Origin: Clostridiales bacterium
GTDB taxonomy: Bacteria; Bacillota; Clostridia; Lachnospirales; Lachnospiraceae
DNA length: 64,000 nt
Assembly: GCA_023663185.1 (NCBI GenBank)
Contig: JAMPHY010000006.1
Span: 1-64,000 of the forward strand
Direction: 5' to 3'
Both the position numbers and the translations under genes were made by a program. Below are positions 17,396 to 28,090 of this stretch, one piece after another; positions within the stretch are counted from its first letter, which is position 1, and every line of letters begins with the position of its first letter. Below the pieces are notes generated by a model that did not search any database, was not told the DNA's origin, and saw only the letters and a list, made by a program, of their open reading frames with translations.

Positions 17396-19795
17396 TTATT
17401 TATTTTCGTTTTCTGTCTCATTCGGCGCCTGTTGAACCTGAACATCAGATTGCGCCTGCTGCCCTTGAGCCTCCGGCTGCGGCTGCGGAACTTGTACAAA
17501 AGTTTGTTCCTGCTGGATTTGGACATTCTGCTGCATTGCCAGATTGCCAGTTTCTTCCTCCAGCGTCTTTTTGAAGTTGTCAGAGCCGTTACTGTCCTGC
17601 GTCAAATTTGCATGCGAGAACATGCCTTCATTGGGACGCCGTTCTTCATTTTTATAATTATTATACGCCTGATGTGGTGGCTGCCACGGCGCCTGCGCCT
17701 GCGGTCCCGGTCTCTGAGCCCAGCCGTTATTCTGCGGGTTCATAGGATTTGCGCCTTCATTTTTCCGCGTATTCTGCGGGCTTACCGCTTCCTTAGAACC
17801 ATCTGTGCTATCCTTACTTTTAGTTTCCTTTGTCTCCTCGCCTTTCTCGTCTTCCTCCGGCTCCGGAATACCTTTTTCCTTGCGATAAATTTTCATAAAT
17901 TCCTTACCGGTAATCGTCTCTTTCTCAATCAAATGCGCCGCCAATTTATCCATTATCTCTCTATTTGCCTTAAGAAGCTTTTTCGCCTGCTTATAGCTGT
18001 CATGCAATAACTTCATGACTTCCGTATCGATATCTGCCGCGGTCACGTCAGAGCATGTAAGCGACGCGCTTCCGTCCAAATACTGACTCTCTACCGTAGC
18101 AAGCCCCATAAGTCCAAACTTCTTGCTCATACCGAATCTTGTAACCATGTTTCGCGCAATATTGGTAGCCTGCTCGATATCGTTAGCCGCGCCTGTAGTT
18201 ACCGTATCAAATACAATCTCCTCCGCCGCACGTCCGCCCAACAGACCTACCAGCCTATCGCGCAGTTCCGCTTCCGTATCCAGATATTTTTCTTCCTCCG
18301 GCACGTGCATGACATAACCAAGCGCGCCCATAGTTCTGGGAACAATCGTAATTTTCTGCACGGGTTCCGAGTTCTTTTGCAATGCGCTTACAAGTGCATG
18401 TCCCACTTCATGATAAGAAACTATCTTGCGTTCTTCCTTGCTCATGATACGGTCTTTTTTCTCTTTGCCGACCAGTACTTGCTCTACCGCGTCAAACAAA
18501 TCCTTCTGGCTGACAAATTCCCTTCCCATCTTAACCGCGTTAATAGCCGCCTCGTTAATCATATTAGCAAGGTCGGAGCCCACCGCGCCTGAGGTTGCAA
18601 GCGCAATTTCATCTAAGTCCACGGTCTCGTCCATCAGAACGTCTTTGGAATGAACCTTAAGAATTTCAACACGCCCTTTTAAATCCGGTTTATCAACTAT
18701 AATTCTTCTATCGAAGCGTCCCGGTCTAAGCAGCGCCTTATCTAATATTTCCGGACGGTTGGTTGCCGCCAGAATAATTATTCCCTTCTTGCCGTCGAAG
18801 CCGTCCATCTCGGAAAGCAACTGGTTCAAAGTCTGTTCGCGCTCTTCGTTGCCGCCGCCATACTTAGAATCACGGCTTCTTCCGATTGCATCAATTTCAT
18901 CAATGAATACTATACACGGAGCATTTTTTTCAGCCTCTTTAAATAAATCCCTGACACGCGAAGCTCCGACGCCCACATACAGCTCGATAAAGTCTGAACC
19001 TGACAGCGAAAAGAACGGCACATGCGCCTCTCCCGCAACCGCTTTGGCAAGCAAAGTCTTACCTGTTCCGGGCGGTCCGACTAAAAGCGCTCCCTTAGGC
19101 AGCCTCGCTCCTATCTTGGAATACTTTCCGGGGTTATGCAGGAAATCTACCACCTCTACCAACGATTCCTTAGCTTCGTCTTCTCCCGCTACATCTTGAA
19201 AGGTAATGCCCGTTTCCTTCTGCACATATACTTTAGCGTTGCTCTTACCTACGCCCATCGGTCCGCCATTCCCCATCTTGCGAAACAGCAGGCTTAAAAG
19301 CCCCCACATCAGTATAACCGGCAGCACATAATAAAGCAGTATGGTAATTATAAGACTTGAACTGTCCGATACCTGCTTCTTTACTTCTACATCATACTTT
19401 AACAGCCGCGCCGTCAAAGTCTCGTCGTCTTCCATCTTGCCGGTATAGTAAGTAGTAGTCGCAGCATAGTATGTCAATATCGAAACCGGCTGTTCCTTAG
19501 TACTAGGGTAGATAATGATTCTGTCAGAATCCACTACTACGCTGTCAACTTCTCCTTTTTCTACCATATTAATAAATTGGTTATAACTTATTTCCTGATT
19601 CGTAGAACCCGACATAAGCTTCATAAACATACTGATACTGAAAAGCGTAATAAGTGCTGCAATAATCAGAATGATAAAGCTCTGCTTCTTAGGATTGCCC
19701 TGATTGTTACCCGGACCGCCGTTATTTCCCGGTCCGCCATTATGGTTATTGCCATTGTTATAATTACCATCGTATTGGTTAAGGTTGTTGTCCAT
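17396..19795 (-). CDS. ftsH: ATP-dependent membrane zinc metalloprotease FtsH
   Basis: The 799-residue protein degrades membrane and regulatory proteins at the cytoplasmic membrane. An Asn/Gly-rich N-terminus (1-36) precedes a helix at 39-59, an extracellular domain and a second helix at about 147-171. The AAA+ module has Walker A GPPGTGKT (240-247) and Walker B IVFIDEID; the protease zinc site HEVGH is at 462-466. After about residue 640 there is an unusually long low-complexity tail rich in Gln, Pro, Glu and Asn, which makes it longer than typical FtsH (about 610-650 residues). It is the first gene of the minus-strand run and has a good promoter. Confidence 0.96.
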   Translation of the reverse strand: MDNNLNQYDGNYNNGNNHNGGPGNNGGPGNNQGNPKKQSFIILIIAALITLFSISMFMKLMSGSTNQEISYNQFINMVEKGEVDSVVVDSDRIIIYPSTKEQPVSILTYYAATTTYYTGKMEDDETLTARLLKYDVEVKKQVSDSSSLIITILLYYVLPVILMWGLLSLLFRKMGNGGPMGVGKSNAKVYVQKETGITFQDVAGEDEAKESLVEVVDFLHNPGKYSKIGARLPKGALLVGPPGTGKTLLAKAVAGEAHVPFFSLSGSDFIELYVGVGASRVRDLFKEAEKNAPCIVFIDEIDAIGRSRDSKYGGGNEEREQTLNQLLSEMDGFDGKKGIIILAATNRPEILDKALLRPGRFDRRIIVDKPDLKGRVEILKVHSKDVLMDETVDLDEIALATSGAVGSDLANMINEAAINAVKMGREFVSQKDLFDAVEQVLVGKEKKDRIMSKEERKIVSYHEVGHALVSALQKNSEPVQKITIVPRTMGALGYVMHVPEEEKYLDTEAELRDRLVGLLGGRAAEEIVFDTVTTGAANDIEQATNIARNMVTRFGMSKKFGLMGLATVESQYLDGSASLTCSDVTAADIDTEVMKLLHDSYKQAKKLLKANREIMDKLAAHLIEKETITGKEFMKIYRKEKGIPEPEEDEKGEETKETKSKDSTDGSKEAVSPQNTRKNEGANPMNPQNNGWAQRPGPQAQAPWQPPHQAYNNYKNEERRPNEGMFSHANLTQDSNGSDNFKKTLEEETGNLAMQQNVQIQQEQTFVQVPQPQPEAQGQQAQSDVQVQQAPNETENENK

Positions 19796-19876
19796 TTACG
19801 GAAGTATCCTCGCTTTCTGATAAAGATGCAGTAATAAACAGTATACCCCATCTTTTTTATTTTTCACCTATATCTT

Positions 19877-19905
19877 ATTATAGGGAACACGATTTTATAA
19901 ATCAA
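19877..19905 (-). promoter_or_regulatory. Sigma-A promoter of the ftsH run
   Basis: On the minus strand TTGATT (19900-19905), 17-nt spacer, TATAAT (19877-19882), about 80 nt before the ftsH start. Confidence 0.6.
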
Positions 19906-20003
19906 TAAGAGAATTGTGAAAATATGAACACAAGTATTAAAGATTTATAAAGATTTTTCACAAAAATTTATAATTCCAGTAGATTTTTCCCATAGACGCA
20001 TTG

Positions 20004-20009
20004 TATAAT
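20004..20009 (+). promoter_or_regulatory. Probable -10 box of the pyrG promoter
   Basis: A perfect TATAAT lies about 35 nt upstream of the pyrG start; no good -35 box is at the expected distance. Confidence 0.4.
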
Positions 20010-20045
20010 AAGATGAAATAAATTTTCTAAAGAAAGAGGCTAATG

Positions 20046-21659
20046 ATGGCAGTAAAATATGTATTCGTAACAGGCGGCGTTGTTTCCGGACTCGGTAAAG
20101 GGATTACCGCCGCATCTTTGGGAAGGTTATTAAAAGCTCGCGGTTATAAAGTAACCATGCAAAAATTTGATCCTTATATTAATATTGATCCCGGCACCAT
20201 GAATCCCATTCAGCATGGTGAAGTTTTCGTTACGGAGGACGGCACCGAGACCGATTTGGATTTAGGGCATTATGAAAGATTTATTGATGAAAATTTGGAC
20301 AAGAATTCCAATGTAACAACAGGCAAAGTCTACTGGTCCGTTCTGCAGAAGGAACGCCGCGGCGACTATGGCGGCGGAACGGTTCAGGTTATTCCGCATA
20401 TCACAAATGAAATCAAGAGCCGCTTCTACCGTAATTTTGTCGATGAAGAAACCAGAATCGCTATTATCGAAGTCGGCGGCACTGTCGGAGATATCGAGAG
20501 CCAGCCTTTCCTTGAGTCAATTCGTCAGTTCCAGCATGAAGTAGGCAGGGAAAATGCGATTCTTATTCATGTTACACTTATTCCTTATCTGCGCGCCTCT
20601 CAGGAAATGAAAACCAAACCGACACAGGCAAGCGTTAAGGAATTACAGGGAATGGGTATTCGTCCTGACATAATTGTATGCCGCAGCGAATATCCGCTGG
20701 ACCAAGCATTGAAGGACAAGATTGCTTTATTCTGTAACGTACCCAGCAATCATGTACTGCAAAATTTGGACGTAGAGTATTTATACGAAGCTCCGCTTAC
20801 TATGGAAAAAGAGCATTTGGCGCAAGTTGCCTGCGAATGCTTAAATCTGGATTGTCCGGAGCCGGACCTTACCGACTGGAAAGCTATGGTGGATTCTTTA
20901 AGGACTCCTACCGATGAGGTAACGATTGCTTTAGTTGGAAAATATACGCAGCTTCACGACGCATACATAAGCGTAGTGGAAGCTTTAAAGCATGGCGGTA
21001 TTTCAAACCGCTGCGTCGTCAATATCAAATGGGTTGATTCAGAAACCGTTACGCCTGATAATGTAGAGGAAATATTAGGAGACGTAAATGCTGTTCTTGT
21101 TCCCGGCGGCTTCGGAGACAGAGGAATTGAAGGTATGATTCATTCCATTCAGTACGCCAGAGAACACAAGCTTCCTTATCTGGGGCTGTGTCTTGGCATG
21201 CAGTTATCAATAGTTGAATTTGCCAGAAACGTAGTCGGTTATAACGATGCACACAGCATAGAATTAAATCCTTCCACCACCCACCCGGTAATCGCTCTAA
21301 TGCCGGATCAGAACGGAGTGGAGGATATCGGCGGCACGTTGAGGCTTGGTTCGTATCCGTGTATTTTGAACGAGACTTCTAAAGCATACGAATTATATGG
21401 AGAAAAAACTATTCATGAAAGGCACAGACACCGCTACGAAGTCAACAACGATTATCGCAATGTCCTGACAGAGTACGGTATGAAGCTTTCAGGGTTTTCT
21501 CCTGATAATCGTATCGTCGAAATGTGCGAGCTGCCTGAGCACCCGTTCTTCCTTGCGACGCAGGCGCACCCGGAATTAAAGTCCAGACCTAACAGACCGC
21601 ATCCGTTGTTCAGAGGGTTGGTGAGCGCGGCGTTGACATATAAAAATGGCGGTAAATAA
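20046..21659 (+). CDS. pyrG: CTP synthase
   Basis: The 537-residue enzyme makes CTP from UTP, ATP and glutamine. The synthetase domain (about 1-265) begins with [17 protein letters not shown]. The glutaminase domain (about 290-535) has the oxyanion-loop [10 protein letters not shown], the catalytic cysteine in LGLCLGMQ, and the His/Glu pair in [12 protein letters not shown]. Two ATG codons lie in tandem; the second (20046) has the better spacing to the AGAGG ribosome binding site, so I use it over 20043. Monocistronic with its own terminator. Confidence 0.97.
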   Translation: MAVKYVFVTGGVVSGLGKGITAASLGRLLKARGYKVTMQKFDPYINIDPGTMNPIQHGEVFVTEDGTETDLDLGHYERFIDENLDKNSNVTTGKVYWSVLQKERRGDYGGGTVQVIPHITNEIKSRFYRNFVDEETRIAIIEVGGTVGDIESQPFLESIRQFQHEVGRENAILIHVTLIPYLRASQEMKTKPTQASVKELQGMGIRPDIIVCRSEYPLDQALKDKIALFCNVPSNHVLQNLDVEYLYEAPLTMEKEHLAQVACECLNLDCPEPDLTDWKAMVDSLRTPTDEVTIALVGKYTQLHDAYISVVEALKHGGISNRCVVNIKWVDSETVTPDNVEEILGDVNAVLVPGGFGDRGIEGMIHSIQYAREHKLPYLGLCLGMQLSIVEFARNVVGYNDAHSIELNPSTTHPVIALMPDQNGVEDIGGTLRLGSYPCILNETSKAYELYGEKTIHERHRHRYEVNNDYRNVLTEYGMKLSGFSPDNRIVEMCELPEHPFFLATQAHPELKSRPNRPHPLFRGLVSAALTYKNGGK

Positions 21660-21685
21660 ATTTATAAACTAAAAGCAAATATATT

Positions 21686-21726
21686 AAAACTCCGGAACCT
21701 GATATAAATTCGATTCCGGAGTTTTT
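21686..21726. terminator. Terminator shared by pyrG and the ABC exporter operon
   Basis: A 12-bp perfect stem (21686-21697 with 21714-21725) has AAAA on its left and TTTTT on its right, so it can work for both convergent transcripts. Confidence 0.8.
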
Positions 21727-21733
21727 GATTTTT

Positions 21734-23638
21734 CTAACCCGCTATAGAATTTCCTGTATATAGCTGGTAATACTTACCCTTCGCCTCTATGAGCTCGTCA
21801 TGCGTGCCGCGCTCTATAATTCTGCCGTGTTCAAGTACCATGATACAATCGCTGTTTCTTACTGTCGAGAGTCTATGCGCGATTACGAAGGTGGTTCTTC
21901 CCTTCATAAGTTTATCCATACCGTCTTGAACTATCTTTTCGGTACGGGTATCTATGGAGCTGGTCGCCTCGTCAAGAATTAACGCCGGCGGGTTGGCAAT
22001 CGCCGCTCTTGCTATGGCGATAAGCTGTCTTTGTCCCTGACTTAAGTTAGCGCCGTCGCCTGTCAGAAGCGTATTGTACCCTACAGGCAGGCGTTCTATG
22101 AACTCATGCGCATTTGCCAGTTTAGCGGCTGCAATAACTTCTTCGTCGGTAGCGTCAAGCTTTCCGTAACGTATATTTTCCATTACCGTCGCCGTAAAAA
22201 GATGCGTATCCTGCAGCACGATTCCGAGTGAACGTCTTAGTTCTGCTTTTTTAATCTTATTTATATTAATGGAATCATAGCGTATCTTGCCGTCCTGAAT
22301 ATCATAAAAGCGGTTAATCAGGTTGGTTATCGTGGTCTTGCCCGCTCCCGTTGAACCGACAAACGCAATCTTCTGTCCCGGCTTCGCATACATGACAATA
22401 TTGTGAAGTACCATTTTATCATCATTATATCCAAAGTCCACGTCGTCAAATTCCACCATTCCCTCTAACTTCTTATAGGTGGTGGTATTGCTGTCTTTAT
22501 GGAAATGCTTCCACGCCCACGTGCCCGTATGTCCGTCAGCCTCAACAAGCTCGCCGTTTACTTCATTTGCATTCACAAGCGTAACATAGCCGTCGTCCGC
22601 CTCCGGAGTCTCATCAATCAGTCTAAATACCCTGTCGGCTCCGGCAAGCGCCATAACGATTGAATTAAACTGCTGGCTCACCTGATTAATTGGCATGTTG
22701 AAGCTCTTGTTAAATGTCAGAAAGCTTGCCAGTCCGCCGAGTGTCAAGCCGCCGACATTGCCAATGGCAAGCGCGCCGCCGACCATCGCACAAACTACGT
22801 AACTTAAATTACCAAGCTGCGCATTAATTGGACCGAGCATATTTCCGAACTGGTTCGCGTTATAAGAGCTGTCGAAAAGCTCATCATTCAGCTCGTTAAA
22901 GCGTTTAATACTTTCTTCTTCATGGCAGAATACTTTTACAACCTTCTGCCCTTCCATCATTTCTTCTACATATCCGTTTACTGCGCCGATTGCCTTCTGC
23001 TGCGCAACAAAGTATCTGCCGGAAAGTCCTGTAGCCTTCTTGGTAACGAACAGCATAAGAGCTACCATCACTAATGTAACTGCCGTAAGCGGTACGCTTA
23101 AGACAATCATGCTTATAAATACGCTGACGATAGTAATCGCACTGTTGAGACATTGCGGCATACTCTGGCTTATCATCTGGCGCAGGGTATCAATGTCGTT
23201 GGTATAACACGACATAATATCACCGTGCGCATGAGTATCAAAGTATTTAATAGGAAGCGTCTCCATCTTATTAAACATATCATTTCTGATATTTCTCATA
23301 GTTCCCTGACTGACATTAATCATTATGCGGTTATTCAGGTATGCCGCCGCCGCTCCTAGAGCATAAAAACATGCAACCCTTGCAATCGCATGCGCAAGCC
23401 CCGAAAAATCAGGATTGCTTGTGCCAAGCAGCGGTACGATATAATTATCAATAAGAGTCTGCGTAAACAGAGTTCCCTGTATATTACAGAGCACACTGGT
23501 AAAAATACAGATTACCACTATAATTACGTGCGGCGTATAATTTTTTAATACATATCCCATCAGACGCTTAAAAAGTTTACCCGGATTTTCAATCTTAGGT
23601 TTTGCGCCTCTTGGTCCTCTTCCCATTGGTCCCGGCAT
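21734..23638 (-). CDS. ABC exporter half-transporter, consensus-site subunit
   Basis: The 634-residue protein has a six-helix exporter membrane domain (about 30-345) and a C-terminal ATPase. The ATPase has Walker A GSTGAGKT, signature LSQGQRQL (Q replacing the second G of LSGGQ) and Walker B LILDEATSSID with the catalytic Glu present. A 40-residue insertion between the domains (about 375-405) is unusual. Its ATG overlaps the stop of the preceding ABC gene (TAATG), so the two are co-translated and most likely form a heterodimeric multidrug or lipid-type exporter. Substrate unknown. Confidence 0.92.
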   Translation of the reverse strand: MPGPMGRGPRGAKPKIENPGKLFKRLMGYVLKNYTPHVIIVVICIFTSVLCNIQGTLFTQTLIDNYIVPLLGTSNPDFSGLAHAIARVACFYALGAAAAYLNNRIMINVSQGTMRNIRNDMFNKMETLPIKYFDTHAHGDIMSCYTNDIDTLRQMISQSMPQCLNSAITIVSVFISMIVLSVPLTAVTLVMVALMLFVTKKATGLSGRYFVAQQKAIGAVNGYVEEMMEGQKVVKVFCHEEESIKRFNELNDELFDSSYNANQFGNMLGPINAQLGNLSYVVCAMVGGALAIGNVGGLTLGGLASFLTFNKSFNMPINQVSQQFNSIVMALAGADRVFRLIDETPEADDGYVTLVNANEVNGELVEADGHTGTWAWKHFHKDSNTTTYKKLEGMVEFDDVDFGYNDDKMVLHNIVMYAKPGQKIAFVGSTGAGKTTITNLINRFYDIQDGKIRYDSININKIKKAELRRSLGIVLQDTHLFTATVMENIRYGKLDATDEEVIAAAKLANAHEFIERLPVGYNTLLTGDGANLSQGQRQLIAIARAAIANPPALILDEATSSIDTRTEKIVQDGMDKLMKGRTTFVIAHRLSTVRNSDCIMVLEHGRIIERGTHDELIEAKGKYYQLYTGNSIAG

Positions 23639-25386
23639 TACAAGTCACCTCCATTCTGGTCGAAATCAGCGTTTCCGCCGGTCTGCGATTCAAAAACTTC
23701 TAAGTAAATCGGACTGCTCTTTAACAGCTCTTCATGCGTGCCGAAATCCGTCACTTCACCGTTATCCATGACAATTATCCTATCCGCGTTCTGCACGCTG
23801 CTAATTCTCTGTGCAATTATCAGCTTGGTGGTGTTTGGTATCTCTTCCGCAAACGCCTTTCTGATTTTAGCGTCTGTAGCGGTATCAACTGCACTTGTGC
23901 TATCGTCGAGTATCAGTATTTTAGGCTTTTTCAATAACGCCCTTGCAATACAAAGCCTCTGTTTTTGTCCGCCGGATACGTTGGTTCCGCCCTGCTCTAT
24001 ACGGGTGTTGTATTTATCCGGAAGATTCTGTATAAACTCATCTGCGCAGGCAAGTTTACACGCCCTTATACATTCCTCCTCGGTAGCGTCCTTATCGCCC
24101 CATCTCAAGTTATCCATAATCGTGCCGCTGAAAAGCACATTCTTCTGCAAAACCACGGACACCTGATTTCTAAGCGACTCCATATCATACTTTCTGACGT
24201 CCAGCCCGCCGACCAAAATCTCGCCAGATGTAACATCATAAAGACGACTGATTAAATTGACGAGGCTCGATTTCGCACTTCCCGTACCGCCGATAATTCC
24301 TATCGTCTCACCTGATTTTATATCAATATTTATATTCTTTAACACGGGCTTGCCCGCTTTTCCATATGTAAAGTTTACATTTTTGAAAGTTATGCTTCCA
24401 TCGGGCACCTCGTATACAGGCTCTTCGGGATTGGTTAAGTCTGATTTTTCCTCCAATACTTCTGCAATACGCTTCGCGCTCGCATAACTCATCGTCAGCA
24501 TTACGAAAATCATCGATATCATCATAAGATTCATAAGTATGTTCATGCAATACGCCAGCATACTCATCATTTCACCGGTAGTCAGTCCGCCGGCAACAAT
24601 CATTTTAGCTCCCAGCCACGAAATCACCAGAATACAAGTATATACTGTCGCCTGCATCAGCGGATTATTAATAACTACAAGTTTCTCCGCCCTTAAGAAC
24701 ATATTATAAATATTGCTGTTTGCTCTCTTAAATTTATCCGTCTCATAGTCTTCACGCACATACGCCTTTACGACGCGGATAGCCGATACGTTCTCCTGTA
24801 CGCTCGCATTCAACTCATCATATTTCTCAAATACCTGACGGAAATACTTCGTCGCCCTCGGTATGATAAGAGAAATACATACAGCAAGAAATACAACCGC
24901 AACAAGATATACCGAAGCAAGTCTTGAGTTAATCGTAAACGCCATCACCATAGCGATAATCATTGACGCCGGCGCACGCATTGCCATTCTTAAAATCATT
25001 TGATATGAATTCTGCATATTAGTTACGTCCGTCGTAAGTCTGGTAATCAAACTTGATGTAGAATACTTATCAATGCTTGCGAAAGAATATGTCTGAATAT
25101 TCTCAAACATCGCCTTCCTTAGATTTCTTGCAAAGCCCGTTGACGCCCTCGCACCGTACTTCGCTCCCATTATGCCGCCCCACAGACCAATCAAAGCGGT
25201 TACTACCATCAAGGCGCCTATTTTGTAAATATGGTTCAGATTTCCTACATTTACGCCATCGTCAATGATAGACGCCATGAGCATAGGTATAATCATTTCC
25301 ATAATAACTTCTAAAATCATGAAAATAGGCGTAAGAATGGAGTCCTTCTTGAACTCCTTTATCTGCGCTCCTAATACTTTCAGCAT
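23638..25386 (-). CDS. ABC exporter half-transporter, degenerate-site subunit
   Basis: The protein of about 582 residues has an exporter membrane domain and an ATPase with Walker A GGTGSAKSS, signature VSGGQKQRL and Walker B LILDDSTSAVD. Asp replaces the catalytic Glu after Walker B, the hallmark of the degenerate site in asymmetric heterodimeric exporters such as BmrCD or LmrCD. I take the ATG at 25386 (MLKVLGAQ), preceded by AAAGGGTG, over the upstream ATG at 25407. Asymmetric pairing with the downstream subunit is inferred from overlap and complementary motifs. Confidence 0.91.
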   Translation of the reverse strand: MLKVLGAQIKEFKKDSILTPIFMILEVIMEMIIPMLMASIIDDGVNVGNLNHIYKIGALMVVTALIGLWGGIMGAKYGARASTGFARNLRKAMFENIQTYSFASIDKYSTSSLITRLTTDVTNMQNSYQMILRMAMRAPASMIIAMVMAFTINSRLASVYLVAVVFLAVCISLIIPRATKYFRQVFEKYDELNASVQENVSAIRVVKAYVREDYETDKFKRANSNIYNMFLRAEKLVVINNPLMQATVYTCILVISWLGAKMIVAGGLTTGEMMSMLAYCMNILMNLMMISMIFVMLTMSYASAKRIAEVLEEKSDLTNPEEPVYEVPDGSITFKNVNFTYGKAGKPVLKNINIDIKSGETIGIIGGTGSAKSSLVNLISRLYDVTSGEILVGGLDVRKYDMESLRNQVSVVLQKNVLFSGTIMDNLRWGDKDATEEECIRACKLACADEFIQNLPDKYNTRIEQGGTNVSGGQKQRLCIARALLKKPKILILDDSTSAVDTATDAKIRKAFAEEIPNTTKLIIAQRISSVQNADRIIVMDNGEVTDFGTHEELLKSSPIYLEVFESQTGGNADFDQNGGDL

Positions 25387-25449
25387 ATTTTCACCCTTTC
25401 CACTCATAAATTATGCTCTTTATGTATCTTTTTAAGTAATACTTTTTAC

Positions 25450-25478
25450 ATTTTATCCCTAGCTTTATCAATATGCAA
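25450..25478 (-). promoter_or_regulatory. Promoter of the ABC exporter pair
   Basis: On the minus strand TTGCAT (25473-25478), 17-nt spacer, TAAAAT (25450-25455). Confidence 0.5.
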
Positions 25479-25554
25479 GGAATAATATCTGAAAATTTTC
25501 TAAACAAATTGCCATACTTTGCTATAAAACGGTTTTTTATTATATAATTGTACT

Positions 25555-25582
25555 TTTCAATCTACTATCGTTATGATATAAT
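25555..25582 (+). promoter_or_regulatory. Promoter of the orphan amino-acid-binding lipoprotein
   Basis: TTTCAA (25555-25560), 16-nt spacer and a perfect TATAAT (25577-25582), with a 60-nt leader and a CAGGAGG ribosome binding site before the ATG. Confidence 0.5.
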
Positions 25583-25647
25583 AATGAGAGCAAAGAAAAA
25601 ACAAGCGACGCGAAGCGGCATTTGCGAGTCTAATCAGGAGGCTTTCT

Positions 25648-26409
25648 ATGAAAAAAACAGCCAAACTTTTAACACTAGCGCTAACAACACTTATGCTTAT
25701 ATCCACACTCACCGCATGCGGTAATAAAGGCGGGGAAGACGAAATAGTATTCGGCACCAGCGCGGTATTTCCACCATTTGAATTTGAAACAGAAAACGGA
25801 CTTATAGACAACTATGACGGAATCGATATAGCTTTGGCAAAGCAGATTGCCGATGAAAACGGAATGAAAGCCTCAATCGTAGATATGGACTTTGAAATTC
25901 TTTTGGATTCGCTTGCAAACGGTCAAGTTGATGCGGCAATCGCCGGTATAACCGTAGACGAGGAACGGCTTGAGCAGGTTGATTTCTCTATACCATACTA
26001 TACCGCAACTCAGGTCATGATTGTAAAAGAAGAGACGGATATACTTTCCGCCGCAAGCCTAAAGGATAAAAAAATCAGCGTCGTTCAAGGATACACCGGA
26101 GAAAGCCTCATAAGCGAAATGGGATATCCTTATGAAGCCTATCCTACAGGCGCAGACGCAGTTGCAGAACTTGTAAAGGGCAACTGCGATGTAGTTATAA
26201 TCGATTCGGCAACGGCGAAAAAATATGTTCAGGATAACGCAGGTCTCAAAATTGTAGAAGACCATAATACTTTTAAAATAGAAGAGTACGCTATCGCCGT
26301 CAGAAAGGGCGACTCTGAACTTCTCGACATGATTAATGATGTCATCGAAGCCAGACTCGCAGACGGCACAATCGCGGATTGGGGCATAAAATATGCTGAG
26401 ATGAATTAA
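25648..26409 (+). CDS. Amino-acid ABC transporter substrate-binding lipoprotein (orphan)
   Basis: The 253-residue protein has a lipoprotein signal with lipobox LTAC and a family 3 periplasmic-binding fold: FPPFEFETENG, YDGIDIALAKQIA, AAIAGITVDEERLEQVDFS and the hinge region VVQGYTGES. It should capture a polar amino acid outside the membrane. No permease or ATPase genes accompany it on this strand. It converges on a complete importer operon with a 5-nt gap, so it may use that importer's membrane parts. Confidence 0.9.
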   Translation: MKKTAKLLTLALTTLMLISTLTACGNKGGEDEIVFGTSAVFPPFEFETENGLIDNYDGIDIALAKQIADENGMKASIVDMDFEILLDSLANGQVDAAIAGITVDEERLEQVDFSIPYYTATQVMIVKEETDILSAASLKDKKISVVQGYTGESLISEMGYPYEAYPTGADAVAELVKGNCDVVIIDSATAKKYVQDNAGLKIVEDHNTFKIEEYAIAVRKGDSELLDMINDVIEARLADGTIADWGIKYAEMN

Positions 26410-26414
26410 TTAAT

Positions 26415-27242
26415 TTATTCGTTCTTGGTTATATCGCTTCCGAAATATTTCTCAGAGATTTCAGCCAGTTCGCCGGACTCTCTGAGTTCTTTTATCGCTT
26501 CATTAATTGCCTCGCGTAAAGAATCCGAGTCCTCGCCTTTTCTTATGGGTATGGATACTAACGAAGCCTCATCTGTCAGCGCTGCTACTTTGAGTTTCGC
26601 GTCACTGTGTACGTTAAAGTAATCATAAACGGAAACCTCGGCGTTCAGAGTCGCGTCAGCTCTTCCTGATAAAACCATATCCATAGTCTGATCCAGAGTG
26701 TCCACACCCAGAACGGTTGCTCCGTATTCTTCCGCCAGATACATATATGTGCTGTTGATACTGTTTGCCGTCGTCTTACCTTCCAAATCTTCAAAAGTTG
26801 TAATATCCGTATTATCTTCGCCTACCACTAATGCGGTACGAATATATGCGTATGGTTCGGTAAAGTCATATTTTTCGGAGCGTTCGTCCGTAACTTCTAC
26901 GCCATTTACCATGATATCATATCTTCCAACTTCCAGCCCGGCAAGCAGTCCGTCCCATTCACCCTCGACAAATACTGCCTCAACGCCAAGCTTTTCTGCA
27001 ATTTTCTCAGCTACTTCCGTATCGAAGCCCACCAGCTTATCGTCTTCGTCATGATAAGTCCACGGCGCCCATGTTCCTTCCATCGCGACTACGATTTCGC
27101 CCTTATCTTTAATACGTCCGAGCAAATCTTTATCCTGACCGTCAGAACTTCCGCCCTCGCCGCTTTGTCCGCAGCCTGTCATTGCTGTCGCTAATGTCAT
27201 AACCGCTGCTACGCACATTAGTTTCATAATATTCTTTTTCAT
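26415..27242 (-). CDS. Amino-acid ABC transporter substrate-binding lipoprotein
   Basis: The 275-residue protein has a lipobox (MTGC) and a family 3 binding fold with WAPWTYHDEDDKLVGFDTEV, VNGVEVTDERSEKYDFTEPY and the ANSINSTYMYLAEEYG second-lobe segment. The pattern is closest to cystine/polar amino-acid binding proteins (TcyA/TcyJ type). It is the last gene of a permease-ATPase-binding protein operon on the minus strand. Confidence 0.91.
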   Translation of the reverse strand: MKKNIMKLMCVAAVMTLATAMTGCGQSGEGGSSDGQDKDLLGRIKDKGEIVVAMEGTWAPWTYHDEDDKLVGFDTEVAEKIAEKLGVEAVFVEGEWDGLLAGLEVGRYDIMVNGVEVTDERSEKYDFTEPYAYIRTALVVGEDNTDITTFEDLEGKTTANSINSTYMYLAEEYGATVLGVDTLDQTMDMVLSGRADATLNAEVSVYDYFNVHSDAKLKVAALTDEASLVSIPIRKGEDSDSLREAINEAIKELRESGELAEISEKYFGSDITKNE

Positions 27243-27284
27243 AATTTTCCTACTCCTTTCAGCTTATAGACTCCTTTATTTACA

Positions 27285-28028
27285 CTACGCCTCTATGCGA
27301 AGAAACTCTTTAGTCCGCTCGCATTGCGGATTTTCAAAAAACTCTTTGGAATTTCCCGTTTCTACCACCACACCGTCTTCCATAAAGATTACCTTATTGG
27401 ATACATTTCTGGCAAACTCCATCTCATGAGTAACCACTAACATCGTCATGCCTTCGGCGGCAAGCTGCTGCATTACATTAAGCACCTCTCCGGTAAGCTC
27501 CGGATCTAGAGCCGATGTAGGTTCGTCGAAGAAAATAATTTCAGGCTCCGAGGCAAGCGCCCTTGCAATAGCTACTCTCTGCTGCTGCCCGCCCGACAAA
27601 TGATGCGGATATGCGTCATACTTATCGGAAAGCCCCACCTTATCAAGCATCTTCCTGCCGATTTCCTCCGCCTGTTTCTTCGGCATTTTACGCGCCACGA
27701 TAAGCCCTTCGGTTACGTTTTGCAACGCTGTCTTATTAAGAAACAGGTTATAGTCCTGAAAAACAAAGGCGGTTTTTCTCCTGATTGCCGCGATATCTTT
27801 TCTTTTGACCTTGCCAAAGTTATATTCTTCTCCGTCGAAAATCATCTTTCCCTGCTCTGCATTTTCCAGAAAATTTATGCAGCGAAGGAGCGTCGTTTTC
27901 CCTGAGCCGCTCGGTCCTAAAATCGCAATGACGTCGCCTTTTTCAACTTTGACGTCAACTCCTTTTAGCACTTCTATATTATCAAATTTTTTATGAATTG
28001 CAAGTACCTCTAACATTTTAATAATCAT
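27285..28028 (-). CDS. Amino-acid ABC transporter ATP-binding protein
   Basis: The 247-residue ATPase has Walker A GPSGSGKTT, Q-loop FVFQDYNLF, signature LSGGQQQRV and Walker B IIFFDEPTSALDP, as in the GlnQ/TcyC/TcyN family. It powers the adjacent permease. A second ATG at residue 5 (28016) is an alternative start, since GGAAAGGT abuts the first ATG too closely for ideal spacing. Confidence 0.94.
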   Translation of the reverse strand: MIIKMLEVLAIHKKFDNIEVLKGVDVKVEKGDVIAILGPSGSGKTTLLRCINFLENAEQGKMIFDGEEYNFGKVKRKDIAAIRRKTAFVFQDYNLFLNKTALQNVTEGLIVARKMPKKQAEEIGRKMLDKVGLSDKYDAYPHHLSGGQQQRVAIARALASEPEIIFFDEPTSALDPELTGEVLNVMQQLAAEGMTMLVVTHEMEFARNVSNKVIFMEDGVVVETGNSKEFFENPQCERTKEFLRIEA

Positions 28029-28090
28029 ACCTTTCCGCAGTCTGCTGATTTTTAATCTGACTTTGCGCCCAAATCTTTATACTTTTTATA

